A stretch of 64,000 nucleotides of DNA from Amycolatopsis sp. NBC_00345 (GTDB lineage: Bacteria; Actinomycetota; Actinomycetes; Mycobacteriales; Pseudonocardiaceae). The translations under genes and the position numbers were made by a program. Every line of letters starts with the position of its first letter. The first letter of the stretch is position 1. The stretch is taken from the NCBI RefSeq assembly GCF_036116635.1, contig NZ_CP107995.1:1798001-1862000 (forward strand), read 5' to 3'. Under the pieces are notes generated by a model. It worked only from the letters and a program-made list of their open reading frames with translations. It was not told where the DNA came from and did not search any database. Positions 50,852 to 58,508 of the stretch are shown piece after piece.

Positions 50852-51582
50852 ACGATTTCGTGGACCGGCTGCTCGGCCGGCCTGGCGCGGCGCCGATCCG
50901 GCCGGTCGTGCCGATGCTGTTCGAGCCCGCCGCGCCGCTGCGGACTCCGCCGGCGCTGCCGATGGGCACGTTCAGCGAGTCCGGGCCGCCGGGCGAGCCG
51001 GTGGCGCCGCCGGACGGGCCCTCGCCGGTCCCGATCGTGGTGCCGGCGGCCGAGCCGGCGACGTTCGTCCGCGAAAGCCGGGAGACGCACGAGACCAGGG
51101 TCGAACCGGCGGCACCACAACGGCCGCCGGGCCGCCTGGTCCGGGAAACGGTCCGCGAGGTGCCGCAAGAGCGTGACGACCCGGTCGCGCTGCCGGTGAC
51201 GATCGGCACGGCCGCGCCGGTCGTCGCGGTACCGGTGGCCATGGCCCCGGCGGCCGTGGCACCCCGGGCGGCGGAACTCCCGGCAGCGGCACCGATGGCA
51301 GTGACACCGGCGGCAGTGGCTTCCACGACGGCGTCCGAACCGGTGCGGGCGCATCCGGTCACGCGGGCCCGGCCGGGACCGGCGCCGGCCGGCCCACCCC
51401 GGCCGCCGATGGCGCGGCGAGCGGCGGAGCCGGCCGGACCGGACGTGCACATCAGCATCGGCCGGGTCGAGATCAAGGCCGTGCCGGGGCCGGCTCCGGC
51501 GCCGCGCCCCGAGCGGCACCGGCGGCCGGTGCTCGGCCTGGACGAATACCTGAAGGAAAGAGCGGGAGGTGACCGGGGATGA
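50848..51582 (+). CDS. Pro/Ala-rich eCIS-locus protein of unknown function
   Basis: 244 residues, about two thirds of them Pro, Ala, Val, Gly or Arg in a disordered, linker-like arrangement. Short ordered ends are visible: MNDFVDRLLGRPGA at the start and DVHISIGRVEIKAVPG followed by LGLDEYLKERAGG at the end. The latter resembles a terminal helix that could dock onto a neighbour. GTG 50848 overlaps the previous stop (GTGA) and its own stop overlaps the next ATG. Similar Pro-rich proteins occur between chaperone and DUF4255 genes in other eCIS loci. Function is unknown. Confidence 0.75.
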   Translation: MNDFVDRLLGRPGAAPIRPVVPMLFEPAAPLRTPPALPMGTFSESGPPGEPVAPPDGPSPVPIVVPAAEPATFVRESRETHETRVEPAAPQRPPGRLVRETVREVPQERDDPVALPVTIGTAAPVVAVPVAMAPAAVAPRAAELPAAAPMAVTPAAVASTTASEPVRAHPVTRARPGPAPAGPPRPPMARRAAEPAGPDVHISIGRVEIKAVPGPAPAPRPERHRRPVLGLDEYLKERAGGDRG

Positions 51583-52844
51583 GCGACGCGAACGCCGTCG
51601 AGGCGGTCACCGAAGCGCTCGTGCAGCTGGTGCTGGAGGGCACGCGCGAGGTCGAAAGCGGGGCCCAGGTCGAGGCGAAACCACCGCACGCGAGCTCGGG
51701 CGCGGGCGGTGACCCGCGGCTGACCCTGTTCCTCTACGAGATCGACACCGACTCGGCGCTGCGCAACGAGGACCCGCCCGGGCTGCGGCCCGGCGAGCAC
51801 GGCGACCCGTCGCTGCCGCTCGTCCTGCACTACCTGCTGACCGCGTTCGTCCCGGGCGGGCACGACGTGACCGCGCACCGGATGCTGGGCGGCGCGATGC
51901 GGATCCTGCACGAGCACCCGGTGCTCAGCCGCGACCGGCTGCGGCAGGTGCCCTCGCACAGCGACGTCTCCGAGCAGCCGGAGCTGATCCGGATCACCTG
52001 GCAGCCGCTGGGCGAGAAGGACATCTACTCGCTCTGGTCGGCGTTCCAGACCGGGTACCGGCTGTCCGTGGCGTTCGAGGTCGGCCCGGTGCTGATCGAC
52101 AGCAGGCGGCCGCCGCGAACCCCGGTGCCGGTGCTCAAGCGGGGCCCGGGGGACCTCGGCCCCAGCGCCGCGGCGAGCGCGGAGTCGCCGTTCCCGGAGC
52201 TGGCCGCGGCGGTGCCCGTCGTGGTCGGCGCCGACGGCCGCGAGCACGAGCAGTCCGCGGCGCCGGCCGGCGGCCGGGTGGTCGTCCGGGGCGCGAACCT
52301 GGGCGGCACCACGGAAATCGTGCTCACGCATCCGCTGCTGCCCGATCCGGTCAGCATCGGTCCCGGGCCGGTCAGCGGCACCGAGGTGCGCTTCGACCTG
52401 TCCGGACCGGCGCGGGCCTACCTGGCCGGCCTGTGGTCGGTGGCGCTGGTGAGCACCGTGACCGTGGCGGGGGAGCAGGTCACGACGACGACCAACGAGG
52501 TCCCGCTGGCCATCGCGCCGTCCATCACGAGCCCGATGCCGGCGACCGTGCGGCGCACCGGCACCACCGCGGTCGTCCACCTCCGCTGCAGCCCGCCGGT
52601 GCGGGCCGGGCAGCCGGTGCTCCTGCTGATCGGGTCCCGCTCGGTCCTGGAGCGGCGGGCGGTGGCGGCGCTGCCGGAGGATCCGGTGCGGGGCACGGAC
52701 CTGACCTTCGACGTGCCGGACGCGCCGCTGGGCACCCACCTCGCCCGGCTCCGCGTCGGCGGGGTGGACAGCCTGCTGATCGACCGCACCGGCGTGAAGC
52801 CGGAGTTCGACGCCACGCAGACGATCACGGTGACCGGATCATGA
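51579..52844 (+). CDS. DUF4255 protein (Pvc16/Afp16-like cap protein)
   Basis: 421 residues. The N-terminal 190 residues are DUF4255, which in PVC and Afp caps the tube and sheath end away from the baseplate. Signatures are RLTLFLYEIDTDSALRNE, LPLVLHYLLTAF, AHRMLGGAMRILHEHPVL and IRITWQPLGEKDIYSLWSAF. The C-terminal 220 residues are predicted Ig-like beta domains (GGRVVVRGANLGGTTEIVL; LTFDVPDAPLGTHLARL), an extension seen in several actinomycete copies. ATG 51579 overlaps the previous stop (ATGA). Confidence 0.88.
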   Translation: MSDANAVEAVTEALVQLVLEGTREVESGAQVEAKPPHASSGAGGDPRLTLFLYEIDTDSALRNEDPPGLRPGEHGDPSLPLVLHYLLTAFVPGGHDVTAHRMLGGAMRILHEHPVLSRDRLRQVPSHSDVSEQPELIRITWQPLGEKDIYSLWSAFQTGYRLSVAFEVGPVLIDSRRPPRTPVPVLKRGPGDLGPSAAASAESPFPELAAAVPVVVGADGREHEQSAAPAGGRVVVRGANLGGTTEIVLTHPLLPDPVSIGPGPVSGTEVRFDLSGPARAYLAGLWSVALVSTVTVAGEQVTTTTNEVPLAIAPSITSPMPATVRRTGTTAVVHLRCSPPVRAGQPVLLLIGSRSVLERRAVAALPEDPVRGTDLTFDVPDAPLGTHLARLRVGGVDSLLIDRTGVKPEFDATQTITVTGS

Positions 52845-54796
52845 CCACGGACGCCCGCGACGGGTGGGAGGCGGGCAACGGAGAGTTCCTGGCCGCCTCG
52901 CTGGCCTGGCTGCGCCTGGTGCTGTGCCGGCACATCGAGGCGCATGAATCCACTGTGGACGGTCTCGGGGAGAGGGTGGCTTCGGCCGCGCGGGAGGTGG
53001 AGCACGCGGAGGCGATGACTCCGCCACCCGCGCTGGTGGTGCTGGCCGGGCGGCTGGGGCTGTCCCGGTTCGAGCGGGACACCCTGCTGCTGTGCGCGGC
53101 GATCGAGCTGGACCCGTCGATCGCGGCGCTGTGCGCGCGGGCTCACGGTGACGAGCGGCTGGCGTACCCGACGTTCGCCCTGGCGCTCGCCGCGCTGCCC
53201 GGCCCGGCGTGGGAAGCCGTTTCGCCGCAAGGGGGACTGCGGTTCTGGCGGCTCATCGAGGATCTGCCCGGCCCCGGTCACGGCGTGGTGTCCGCCCCGC
53301 TGCGCGCGGACGAGCGCGTGGTCGACTACCTGAAGGGCCTCGGCCATCTTGATCACCGGCTGGCTCCGCTGGTGACGCGGATCTTCGCCGCGGCGGGGGC
53401 CGCGCTGCCGCCGTCCCAGCGGGAAGCCGCCGATCAGGTCGCCCGGCACTGGCAGGCGGCGGACGGCGCCGGCCCGGTGGTGCAGCTGGCCGGCTCCGGC
53501 GACGCGGCGAAGCAGCTCGTCACCGCGCACGCGGCCGAGTCCTGTGGGCTGCTCGGGTACCGGCTCCCCGCGTCGCTGCTGCCGGCGCGGCCCGCCGAGC
53601 TCGACCAGGTGGCCCGGCTGTGGCAGCGGGAGGCCCTGCTGCTGCCGCTGGCGCTGTACCTCGAAGTCGGGGACGCGGACGAAAACGGTGCGTCCGCGCC
53701 GCCGGTCTCCCGGTTCCTCGACCGGGTCACCGGCCCGGTCGTGGTCGCCACCCGGGAGATCCGGGCCGACCTGTCGCGCCCGTCGCTGGTGCTGGACGCC
53801 GGCCCGCCGACCCTGGCCGAACGGGCGGCGGCCTGGCACGCCGTCCTCGGGTCCGAGGCCGACGTCGACGCGCTCGCCGCGCAGTTCGCGCTGGAGGTCC
53901 CGGCGATCGTGGAAGTGGCCGTGGAGGCCGGCGGCGACCCGGCCGAGGCGTGGCGGGTGTGCCGCGCGCGGACCCGGCCCCGGCTGGAGTCGCTCGCCGA
54001 GCGGCTGGAGCCGAAGGTCGGCTGGGACGACCTCGTGCTGCCGGAACGGGCCCGGCGCCAGCTGGGCGAGATCGCCGGCCAGGTGCGGCAGCGGAGCACG
54101 GTGTTCCACGCCTGGGGCTTCGGCGAGCGGATCACCCGTGGCCTCGGCCTGAGCGCGCTGTTCGCCGGGCCGAGCGGCACCGGGAAGACGATGGCGGCCG
54201 AGGTGCTGGCGAAGCAGCTCGCGCTGGACCTCTACCGGGTCGACCTGTCCGCGGTGGTGAGCAAGTACATCGGCGAGACCGAGAAGAACCTCCGGCGGCT
54301 GTTCGACGCCGCCGAGGGCGCGATCCTGCTCTTCGACGAGGCCGACGCGGTGTTCGGCAAGCGCAGCGAGGTGCGTGACGCGCACGACCGGTACGCCAAC
54401 ATCGAGATCAACTACCTCCTGCAGCGCATGGAGTCCCACCCGGGGCTGGCGATACTGACCACGAACATGCGGACCGCGCTGGACACCGCGTTCCTGCGCC
54501 GGCTGCGGTTCGTCGTGGAGTTCACCTTCCCCGGCCCGGCGGAGCGGGAGTCCATGTGGCGCCGGGCGTTCCCGGCGAAGGCCCCGCACACCGGGCTGGA
54601 CTTCGACCGGCTGGCGCAGCTCCCGGTGAGCGGCGGCATGACCCGCAACATCGCGCTCAACGCGGCGTTCCTGGCCGCGGCGGCCGGCTCGCCGATCACC
54701 ATGGGGACCGTGCTGGACGCCGCCCGCAGCGAGTTCCGGAAGCTCGAACTGCCGGTCAAGGAACGGGATTTCACCTGGGCGGAGGCGACCGCGTGA
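52841..54796 (+). CDS. AAA+ ATPase of the eCIS (Pvc15/Afp15-like)
   Basis: 651 residues. The N-terminal 400 residues are helical (LSRFERDTLLLCAAIELDP) with a degenerate first ATPase-like region. The C-terminal part is an active AAA+ module with Walker A GPSGTGKT (Lys449), Walker B ILLFDEADAVFG (495-506), sensor TTN and the Arg-rich LRRLRFVVEF. Such ATPases are conserved in eCIS and are thought to act in assembly or cargo loading. ATG 52841 overlaps the DUF4255 stop by 4 bp; the open frame further upstream is not coding. Confidence 0.92.
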   Translation: MTTDARDGWEAGNGEFLAASLAWLRLVLCRHIEAHESTVDGLGERVASAAREVEHAEAMTPPPALVVLAGRLGLSRFERDTLLLCAAIELDPSIAALCARAHGDERLAYPTFALALAALPGPAWEAVSPQGGLRFWRLIEDLPGPGHGVVSAPLRADERVVDYLKGLGHLDHRLAPLVTRIFAAAGAALPPSQREAADQVARHWQAADGAGPVVQLAGSGDAAKQLVTAHAAESCGLLGYRLPASLLPARPAELDQVARLWQREALLLPLALYLEVGDADENGASAPPVSRFLDRVTGPVVVATREIRADLSRPSLVLDAGPPTLAERAAAWHAVLGSEADVDALAAQFALEVPAIVEVAVEAGGDPAEAWRVCRARTRPRLESLAERLEPKVGWDDLVLPERARRQLGEIAGQVRQRSTVFHAWGFGERITRGLGLSALFAGPSGTGKTMAAEVLAKQLALDLYRVDLSAVVSKYIGETEKNLRRLFDAAEGAILLFDEADAVFGKRSEVRDAHDRYANIEINYLLQRMESHPGLAILTTNMRTALDTAFLRRLRFVVEFTFPGPAERESMWRRAFPAKAPHTGLDFDRLAQLPVSGGMTRNIALNAAFLAAAAGSPITMGTVLDAARSEFRKLELPVKERDFTWAEATA

Positions 54797-55071
54797 CGAC
54801 CGTCGAGGTGCGCATCGACCGGGTGGTGCTGGACGGCCTCGACCTGCCGCCGGGACAGGCCCGCGTGCTCGGGGCGGCCCTGGAAGCGGAACTGGCCAGG
54901 CTGTTCACGGCTTCCCGGCCGGACGCCTGGCCGGAGTCCGCGCGGGTGCGGCGGGCCGCCCTGCGGTTGCCCGAGGACGGCACGGCCGTCGCGCTCGGAC
55001 AGGACATCGCCCGCGCGATCCACAATGGACTGGGCCGTGGGTCGAGGGGAGAGGTCGACCGTGGCTATTGA
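54793..55071 (+). CDS. Small eCIS-locus protein of unknown function
   Basis: 92 residues. GTG 54793 overlaps the ATPase stop (GTGA), so translation is coupled. The N-terminal half is predicted beta-alpha (TTVEVRIDRVVLDGLDLPPG, then ALEAELARLF) and the second half contains a helix (LGQDIARAIHNGLG). Similar small proteins follow the ATPase in other eCIS loci. Its last residues (GRGSRGEVDRGY) are encoded by the first copy of a 66-bp tandem duplication, so the original C-terminus may have differed. No function is claimed. Confidence 0.75.
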   Translation: MTTVEVRIDRVVLDGLDLPPGQARVLGAALEAELARLFTASRPDAWPESARVRRAALRLPEDGTAVALGQDIARAIHNGLGRGSRGEVDRGY

Positions 55072-55152
55072 GTGCGCGCCGAAGACGACAGTGGACTGGA
55101 CCGTGGGTCGAGGGGAGAGGTCGACCGTGGCTATTGAGTGCGCGCCGAAGAC
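55026..55152 (+). repeat. 66-bp tandem duplication
   Basis: Bases 55026-55086 recur at 55092-55152 with a period of 66 bp and one mismatch (G at 55034, A at 55100). The unit contains a GAGGGGAGAGG ribosome-binding-like stretch and the GTG at 55061/55127. The period equals 22 codons, so a short frame through both copies stays open. The near identity suggests a recent duplication. Confidence 0.92.
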
Positions 55153-55195
55153 AACCAAGCCCGGAAACAATCGCGAAGAGGAGGTACCGCGGTGA
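55061..55195 (+). CDS. Candidate 44-residue microprotein with internal 22-residue repeat
   Basis: GTG 55061 opens a frame of 44 residues that ends in TGA 55193-55195, overlapping GTG 55192 of the next gene (GTGA). This is the same coupling used throughout the operon. The sequence AIECAPKTT occurs twice, 22 residues apart, because of the 66-bp duplication. The GTG of each copy (55061, 55127) has AGAGG 6 nt upstream, so either a 44- or a 22-residue product is possible. It overlaps the previous gene by 11 bp. No known family is recognised; it may only serve translational coupling. Confidence 0.45.
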   Translation: MAIECAPKTTVDWTVGRGERSTVAIECAPKTTKPGNNREEEVPR

Positions 55196-55824
55196 GCACC
55201 TTCCCGCAGAGCCTCAACCCCGTCCGCGGCGGTTTCGTGCTGGTCAACCCGGACAACGGGAAGCCGAAGAAGACGATCCCGTTCCAGTACAACCCGGACA
55301 CGCTGACCCGCACGCTGCAGGTGCAGGGCATCGGCAGCGAGCCGGGGGACCGGCTGGAAGCGTTGCGGCTCAAGGGGCCGCCGCACGAGTCGTACAAGTT
55401 CGACGCGGAATTCGACGCCGCCGAGGAGCCCGGCAAGTATCCCGACGGCCTGTTTCCGCTCCTGTATGCGTTGGAGGCGAGCATTTCGCCGACGTACGAC
55501 CAGCTGTGGAGCGAAAACGACGACGCGGGCAACGGGCGGCTCGAGATCGCGCCGGCCGAATCGCCGCTGACCGTGCTGGTCCTCGGGCCGCGGCGGGTCG
55601 TGCCGGTGCGGATCACCGATTTCAGCGTCACCGAAGAAGCGTTCGACGCTTCGCTCAACCCGATCCGCGCCAAGGTCTCGGTCGGGGTGCGGGTGCTCAC
55701 CGTGGACGACCTCGGGTACCAGCACAAGGGCGGCCGGCTCTACCTGGCCCACCTGCAGCAGAAGGAGCGGTTCGCCGCCGCTGTCGACCATCCGGTGACC
55801 GACGTCGGCGTGCCGGGCATCTAA
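55192..55824 (+). CDS. eCIS tube-initiator/cap adaptor protein (CIS tube domain, Afp7-like)
   Basis: 210 residues. The opening FVLVNPDNGKPKKTIPFQYN and NPDTLTRTLQVQGIG is the signature of the CIS tube-protein N-terminal domain of Afp7/Pvc7, which links the inner tube to the hub. VPVRITDFSVTEEAFDASLN and IRAKVSVGVRVLT follow. In Afp7 a LysM domain is fused at the C-terminus; here the LysM-like protein is the separate next gene. GTG 55192 has GGAGG 7 nt upstream, so the longer in-frame start at 55138 is rejected. Confidence 0.88.
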   Translation: MSTFPQSLNPVRGGFVLVNPDNGKPKKTIPFQYNPDTLTRTLQVQGIGSEPGDRLEALRLKGPPHESYKFDAEFDAAEEPGKYPDGLFPLLYALEASISPTYDQLWSENDDAGNGRLEIAPAESPLTVLVLGPRRVVPVRITDFSVTEEAFDASLNPIRAKVSVGVRVLTVDDLGYQHKGGRLYLAHLQQKERFAAAVDHPVTDVGVPGI

Positions 55825-55836
55825 GGAGCCAACGGG

Positions 55837-56154
55837 ATGTTTTCCACCACCAGCCGCTACTACGGCCTGCCCACCGAGGTCCACGAGCTGCCGGACGGGC
55901 GCGAGGTCCGTTATGTGAGCCGCCGCCTGCTGCCGCAGCCCGAAGACCTGGCGCAGATCGGCGAGCACGTCGTGGCGCCTGGGCAGCGGCTGGACCAGAT
56001 CGCGGGCCAGGTGTTCGGCGACGCGGAGCAGTCCTGGCGGATCGCCGACGCGAACCGCGCGATGGACCCGGACGAGCTGACCGCGGAGCCGGGCCGCCGG
56101 CTGCGCGTCACCCTGCCGCCCGGTGTCCCTTCGGGAGGGACGAACCGTGGCTAA
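55837..56154 (+). CDS. LysM-like baseplate protein (gp53-like)
   Basis: 105 residues. The C-terminal 55 residues resemble a LysM domain: HVVAPGQRLDQIAGQVFGDA, then SWRIADANRAMDPDEL and a closing beta strand (RRLRVTLPPG). In phage and eCIS baseplates such LysM proteins clamp the hub to the wedges. ATG 55837 follows AAGGAG. The stop overlaps the start of the hub gene by 8 bp. Together with the preceding gene it corresponds to the two halves of Afp7. Confidence 0.85.
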   Translation: MFSTTSRYYGLPTEVHELPDGREVRYVSRRLLPQPEDLAQIGEHVVAPGQRLDQIAGQVFGDAEQSWRIADANRAMDPDELTAEPGRRLRVTLPPGVPSGGTNRG

Positions 56155-57271
56155 GAGTTTCCAGCTGCTGCTGATGATCGGCCGGGTGGTGGCCGCGCCG
56201 GTGCCGCAGACACTGGTGGACGCGCTGCAGTCGGTGCAGGTCACCTCCGCGGCCGGCGGGCCCAGCGGCTTCCAGCTGACCTTCGCGGTGAGCAAGAACT
56301 CCGTGATCACGCAGACGCTGCTGCCGTTCGGGCTGCTCGACCCGCCGGCCCGGGTGGTCGTCGTCGCGATCATCGGCGGCTCGCCCGAGGTGCTGATGGA
56401 CGGGGTGATCACCCGGCACGAGCTGAGCCCGGGCGACGCGCCGGGCTCCGGCACACTGACGGTGACCGGCGAAGACCTGACCGCGCTGATGGACCTGCGC
56501 CACGAGCAGCGGACCTACCCGGCCCAGGGGCTCCAGATCCAGGTGCTGAGGGTTCTGGCGGCGTACGCGATGTACGGCATCATCCCGGCGCCGGTCCTGC
56601 CGAAGTTCGTCGAGCCGTACCTGCCGCAGGACAAGTACCGGGCGCAGTCGAGCACCGATCTGGCCTACCTCAGGGCACTCGCGCGGGACGCCGGCTACGT
56701 GTTCTACCTCGAACCGGGGCCGCTGCCCGGGATGAGCGTCGCCTACTGGGGCCCGGAGGTGCGGGCCGGGCTGCCGCAGCCGGCGCTCACCGTGGACTCC
56801 GGCCCGGCGACGAACGTGGAATCGCTGTCGTTCGGCTTCGACGGGATGGCCCGGACCCAGTTCACCATCCGGGAGGAGGAGCCGACCACGAAGATCGGCA
56901 TCTCCATCGGGGTGCCGAACGTCTCGATGCTGCACCCGCCGCTGGCGTCGCGGCCCGCGATGGCGCTGAAGGAGGAGCCGCTGCCGAACCTGGCCGGCCT
57001 CACCGCGATGGAGGTGCTCCTGAAAGGGCTGAGCCGGACCGCGGCGGCCGCGGACGCGGTCACCGGGCAGGGCAAGCTCGACGTGCTGCGGTACGGCCAC
57101 GTGCTCAAGGCCCGCGGCCTGGTCGGCGTGCGCGGAGCGGGGCTCAACTACGACGGCAAGTACTACGTGACGCGCGTGACGCACGAGATCAAGCGCGGTG
57201 AGTACACCCAGAGCTTCAGCCTGACCCGGGACGCCTTCGTCCCCTTCCCGCCCCAGAAGGTGGACCTATGA
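56147..57271 (+). CDS. eCIS baseplate hub protein (gp27/VgrG N-terminal-like)
   Basis: 374 residues of the phage late control D/gp27-like family, which form the trimeric hub under the tube. Features include LQSVQVTSAAGGPSGFQLTF, VLMDGVITRHELSPGD, TLTVTGEDLTALMDL, ALARDAGYVFYLE and the C-terminal YYVTRVTHEIKRGEYTQSF. The spike part is a separate gene (next), whereas in VgrG or Afp8 the two are fused. GTG 56147 with GGGAGGG upstream is the start; an in-frame GTG at 56123 lies in the previous gene. The stop overlaps the spike ATG (ATGA). Confidence 0.92.
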   Translation: MAKSFQLLLMIGRVVAAPVPQTLVDALQSVQVTSAAGGPSGFQLTFAVSKNSVITQTLLPFGLLDPPARVVVVAIIGGSPEVLMDGVITRHELSPGDAPGSGTLTVTGEDLTALMDLRHEQRTYPAQGLQIQVLRVLAAYAMYGIIPAPVLPKFVEPYLPQDKYRAQSSTDLAYLRALARDAGYVFYLEPGPLPGMSVAYWGPEVRAGLPQPALTVDSGPATNVESLSFGFDGMARTQFTIREEEPTTKIGISIGVPNVSMLHPPLASRPAMALKEEPLPNLAGLTAMEVLLKGLSRTAAAADAVTGQGKLDVLRYGHVLKARGLVGVRGAGLNYDGKYYVTRVTHEIKRGEYTQSFSLTRDAFVPFPPQKVDL

Positions 57272-57804
57272 CCCGCGAGGACGGCCGGTTCGACGGCACC
57301 TATCAGGGCGTGGTCGTGTCCAATGTGGACCCGCTCGGCCTCGGCCGGCTGCTGGTCCGGATCGGGGACGTGCTCGGCGACGAGCCGGTCTGGGCCAGCG
57401 GCAGCACCGCGGCGCCGAGCATGAACGTGGTGCCGCTGATCAACTCGGGTGTGTGGGTCGAGTTCCAGGACGGCGACCTCGGCCGGGCGGTGTGGACCGG
57501 CTTCCGCCGGGACGTGCGCCAGGAAGGGTCGCCGGCCGCGAACACCATCCTGCCCGGCGTGCCGCAGATCGTGCTCGGCACGCCGCAGCCGGCGGTGGGC
57601 GCGCTGCCGCAGAACTACCTGCTGATCACCGAGCAGCCCGGGCCGACCGGCGGGATCCAGCTGCAGATCCAGGGGCCGGCCGGCCCGTACATCAAGATGA
57701 ACGAGACCGGGATCGAGCTGTCCTGCGGCCCCGGGCTGGCCTCGATCCGGCTGACCGGCACCTCGGTCGTCATCAACAACGGCACGTTCATCATTCCGAA
57801 GTAG
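57268..57804 (+). CDS. eCIS spike base protein (gpV/gp5 OB-fold)
   Basis: 178 residues. An N-terminal OB-fold typical of phage baseplate assembly protein V (GTYQGVVVSNVDPLGLGRLL, VWVEFQDGDLGRAVWTG) is followed by a stalk. The C-terminus (GGIQLQIQ, YIKMNETGIEL, IRLTGTSVVINNGTF) has the alternating pattern of a triple beta-helix needle. It continues the hub to the tip. ATG 57268 overlaps the hub stop. Confidence 0.92.
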   Translation: MTREDGRFDGTYQGVVVSNVDPLGLGRLLVRIGDVLGDEPVWASGSTAAPSMNVVPLINSGVWVEFQDGDLGRAVWTGFRRDVRQEGSPAANTILPGVPQIVLGTPQPAVGALPQNYLLITEQPGPTGGIQLQIQGPAGPYIKMNETGIELSCGPGLASIRLTGTSVVINNGTFIIPK

Positions 57805-57816
57805 AGGGGGGATCCG

Positions 57817-58143
57817 ATGCCGGGCTTCGTGCTGCACAGTGGGATGACGATGACCTGCCCGCACCAGGGCGCGGTGACGCCGGTGCCGGCCGGCCCGCCG
57901 CCGGCGCTGGTGGCGGGGATGCCGGTGCTGACCACGAAGGACCAGCTGACCATCGTCGGCTGCACCGCCGTCCCGCCGTGTGTCAGCGTGCAGTGGAACA
58001 ACAACTCCACCGAGCTGGGGTACGGCACGCCGGTGCTGGTGCAGTCGAAGCCGGGCGGGCAGGGCGACGGGACGTGCGTCGGCTCGCAGAGTCCCGGCCC
58101 GCCGGTCGTGATCGCGATGCAGCCCTACGTTTTCGGGAGGTGA
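57817..58143 (+). CDS. PAAR-like spike tip protein (Afp10/Pvc10-like)
   Basis: 108 residues. It starts PGFVLHSGMTMTCPHQGAV, a Cys/His opening like the PAAR-related tips of eCIS. Further Cys (VGCTAVPPCVS and DGTCVGS) could complete a metal-stabilised cone. It should crown the spike and pierce the target. ATG 57817 follows a GAGGGGGG stretch. The assignment rests on motif and position between spike and gp25, which is the usual place of Pvc10. Confidence 0.82.
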   Translation: MPGFVLHSGMTMTCPHQGAVTPVPAGPPPALVAGMPVLTTKDQLTIVGCTAVPPCVSVQWNNNSTELGYGTPVLVQSKPGGQGDGTCVGSQSPGPPVVIAMQPYVFGR

Positions 58144-58148
58144 ACGCC

Positions 58149-58508
58149 GTGGACATCGATTTCCCGTTCCACATCGGACCGCGCGGCCGGGTCGCGGACA
58201 CCGGCTACGCCGACCACGTGCTCGACCTGATCGAGCAGCTGCTGTTCACCACGCCGGGGGAGCGCGTGATGCGCCCGGACTTCGGCGTGGGGCTGCTGGA
58301 CCTGGTCTTCGAGCCGAACAGCCCGGAGCTGGCCGCCGCGCTGCAGGTCTCCGCGGAGGGCGCGCTGCTGACCTGGCTCGGGGACCTGATCAAAGTGGAC
58401 TCGCTGGTGGTCACCGCGGAGGAGAGCACGTTGCGGATCGAGATCGCGTACGTGCTCCTCGCGACCGGTGAGCGCAGACAAGACGTGCTCGAAGGGACGG
58501 CAGCGTGA
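58149..58508 (+). CDS. gp25-like baseplate wedge protein
   Basis: 119 residues of the T4 gp25/lysozyme-like baseplate family (no lytic activity expected). The family core is present: IEQLLFTTPGERVMRPDFG, then GVGLLDLVFEPNSPEL and LRIEIAYVLL. It joins wedge and sheath, and sheath assembly begins here. GTG 58149 is chosen because GGGAGG lies about 8 nt upstream; GTG 58140 overlaps the previous stop but has no ribosome binding site. The stop overlaps GTG 58505 of the next gene. Confidence 0.92.
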   Translation: MDIDFPFHIGPRGRVADTGYADHVLDLIEQLLFTTPGERVMRPDFGVGLLDLVFEPNSPELAAALQVSAEGALLTWLGDLIKVDSLVVTAEESTLRIEIAYVLLATGERRQDVLEGTAA

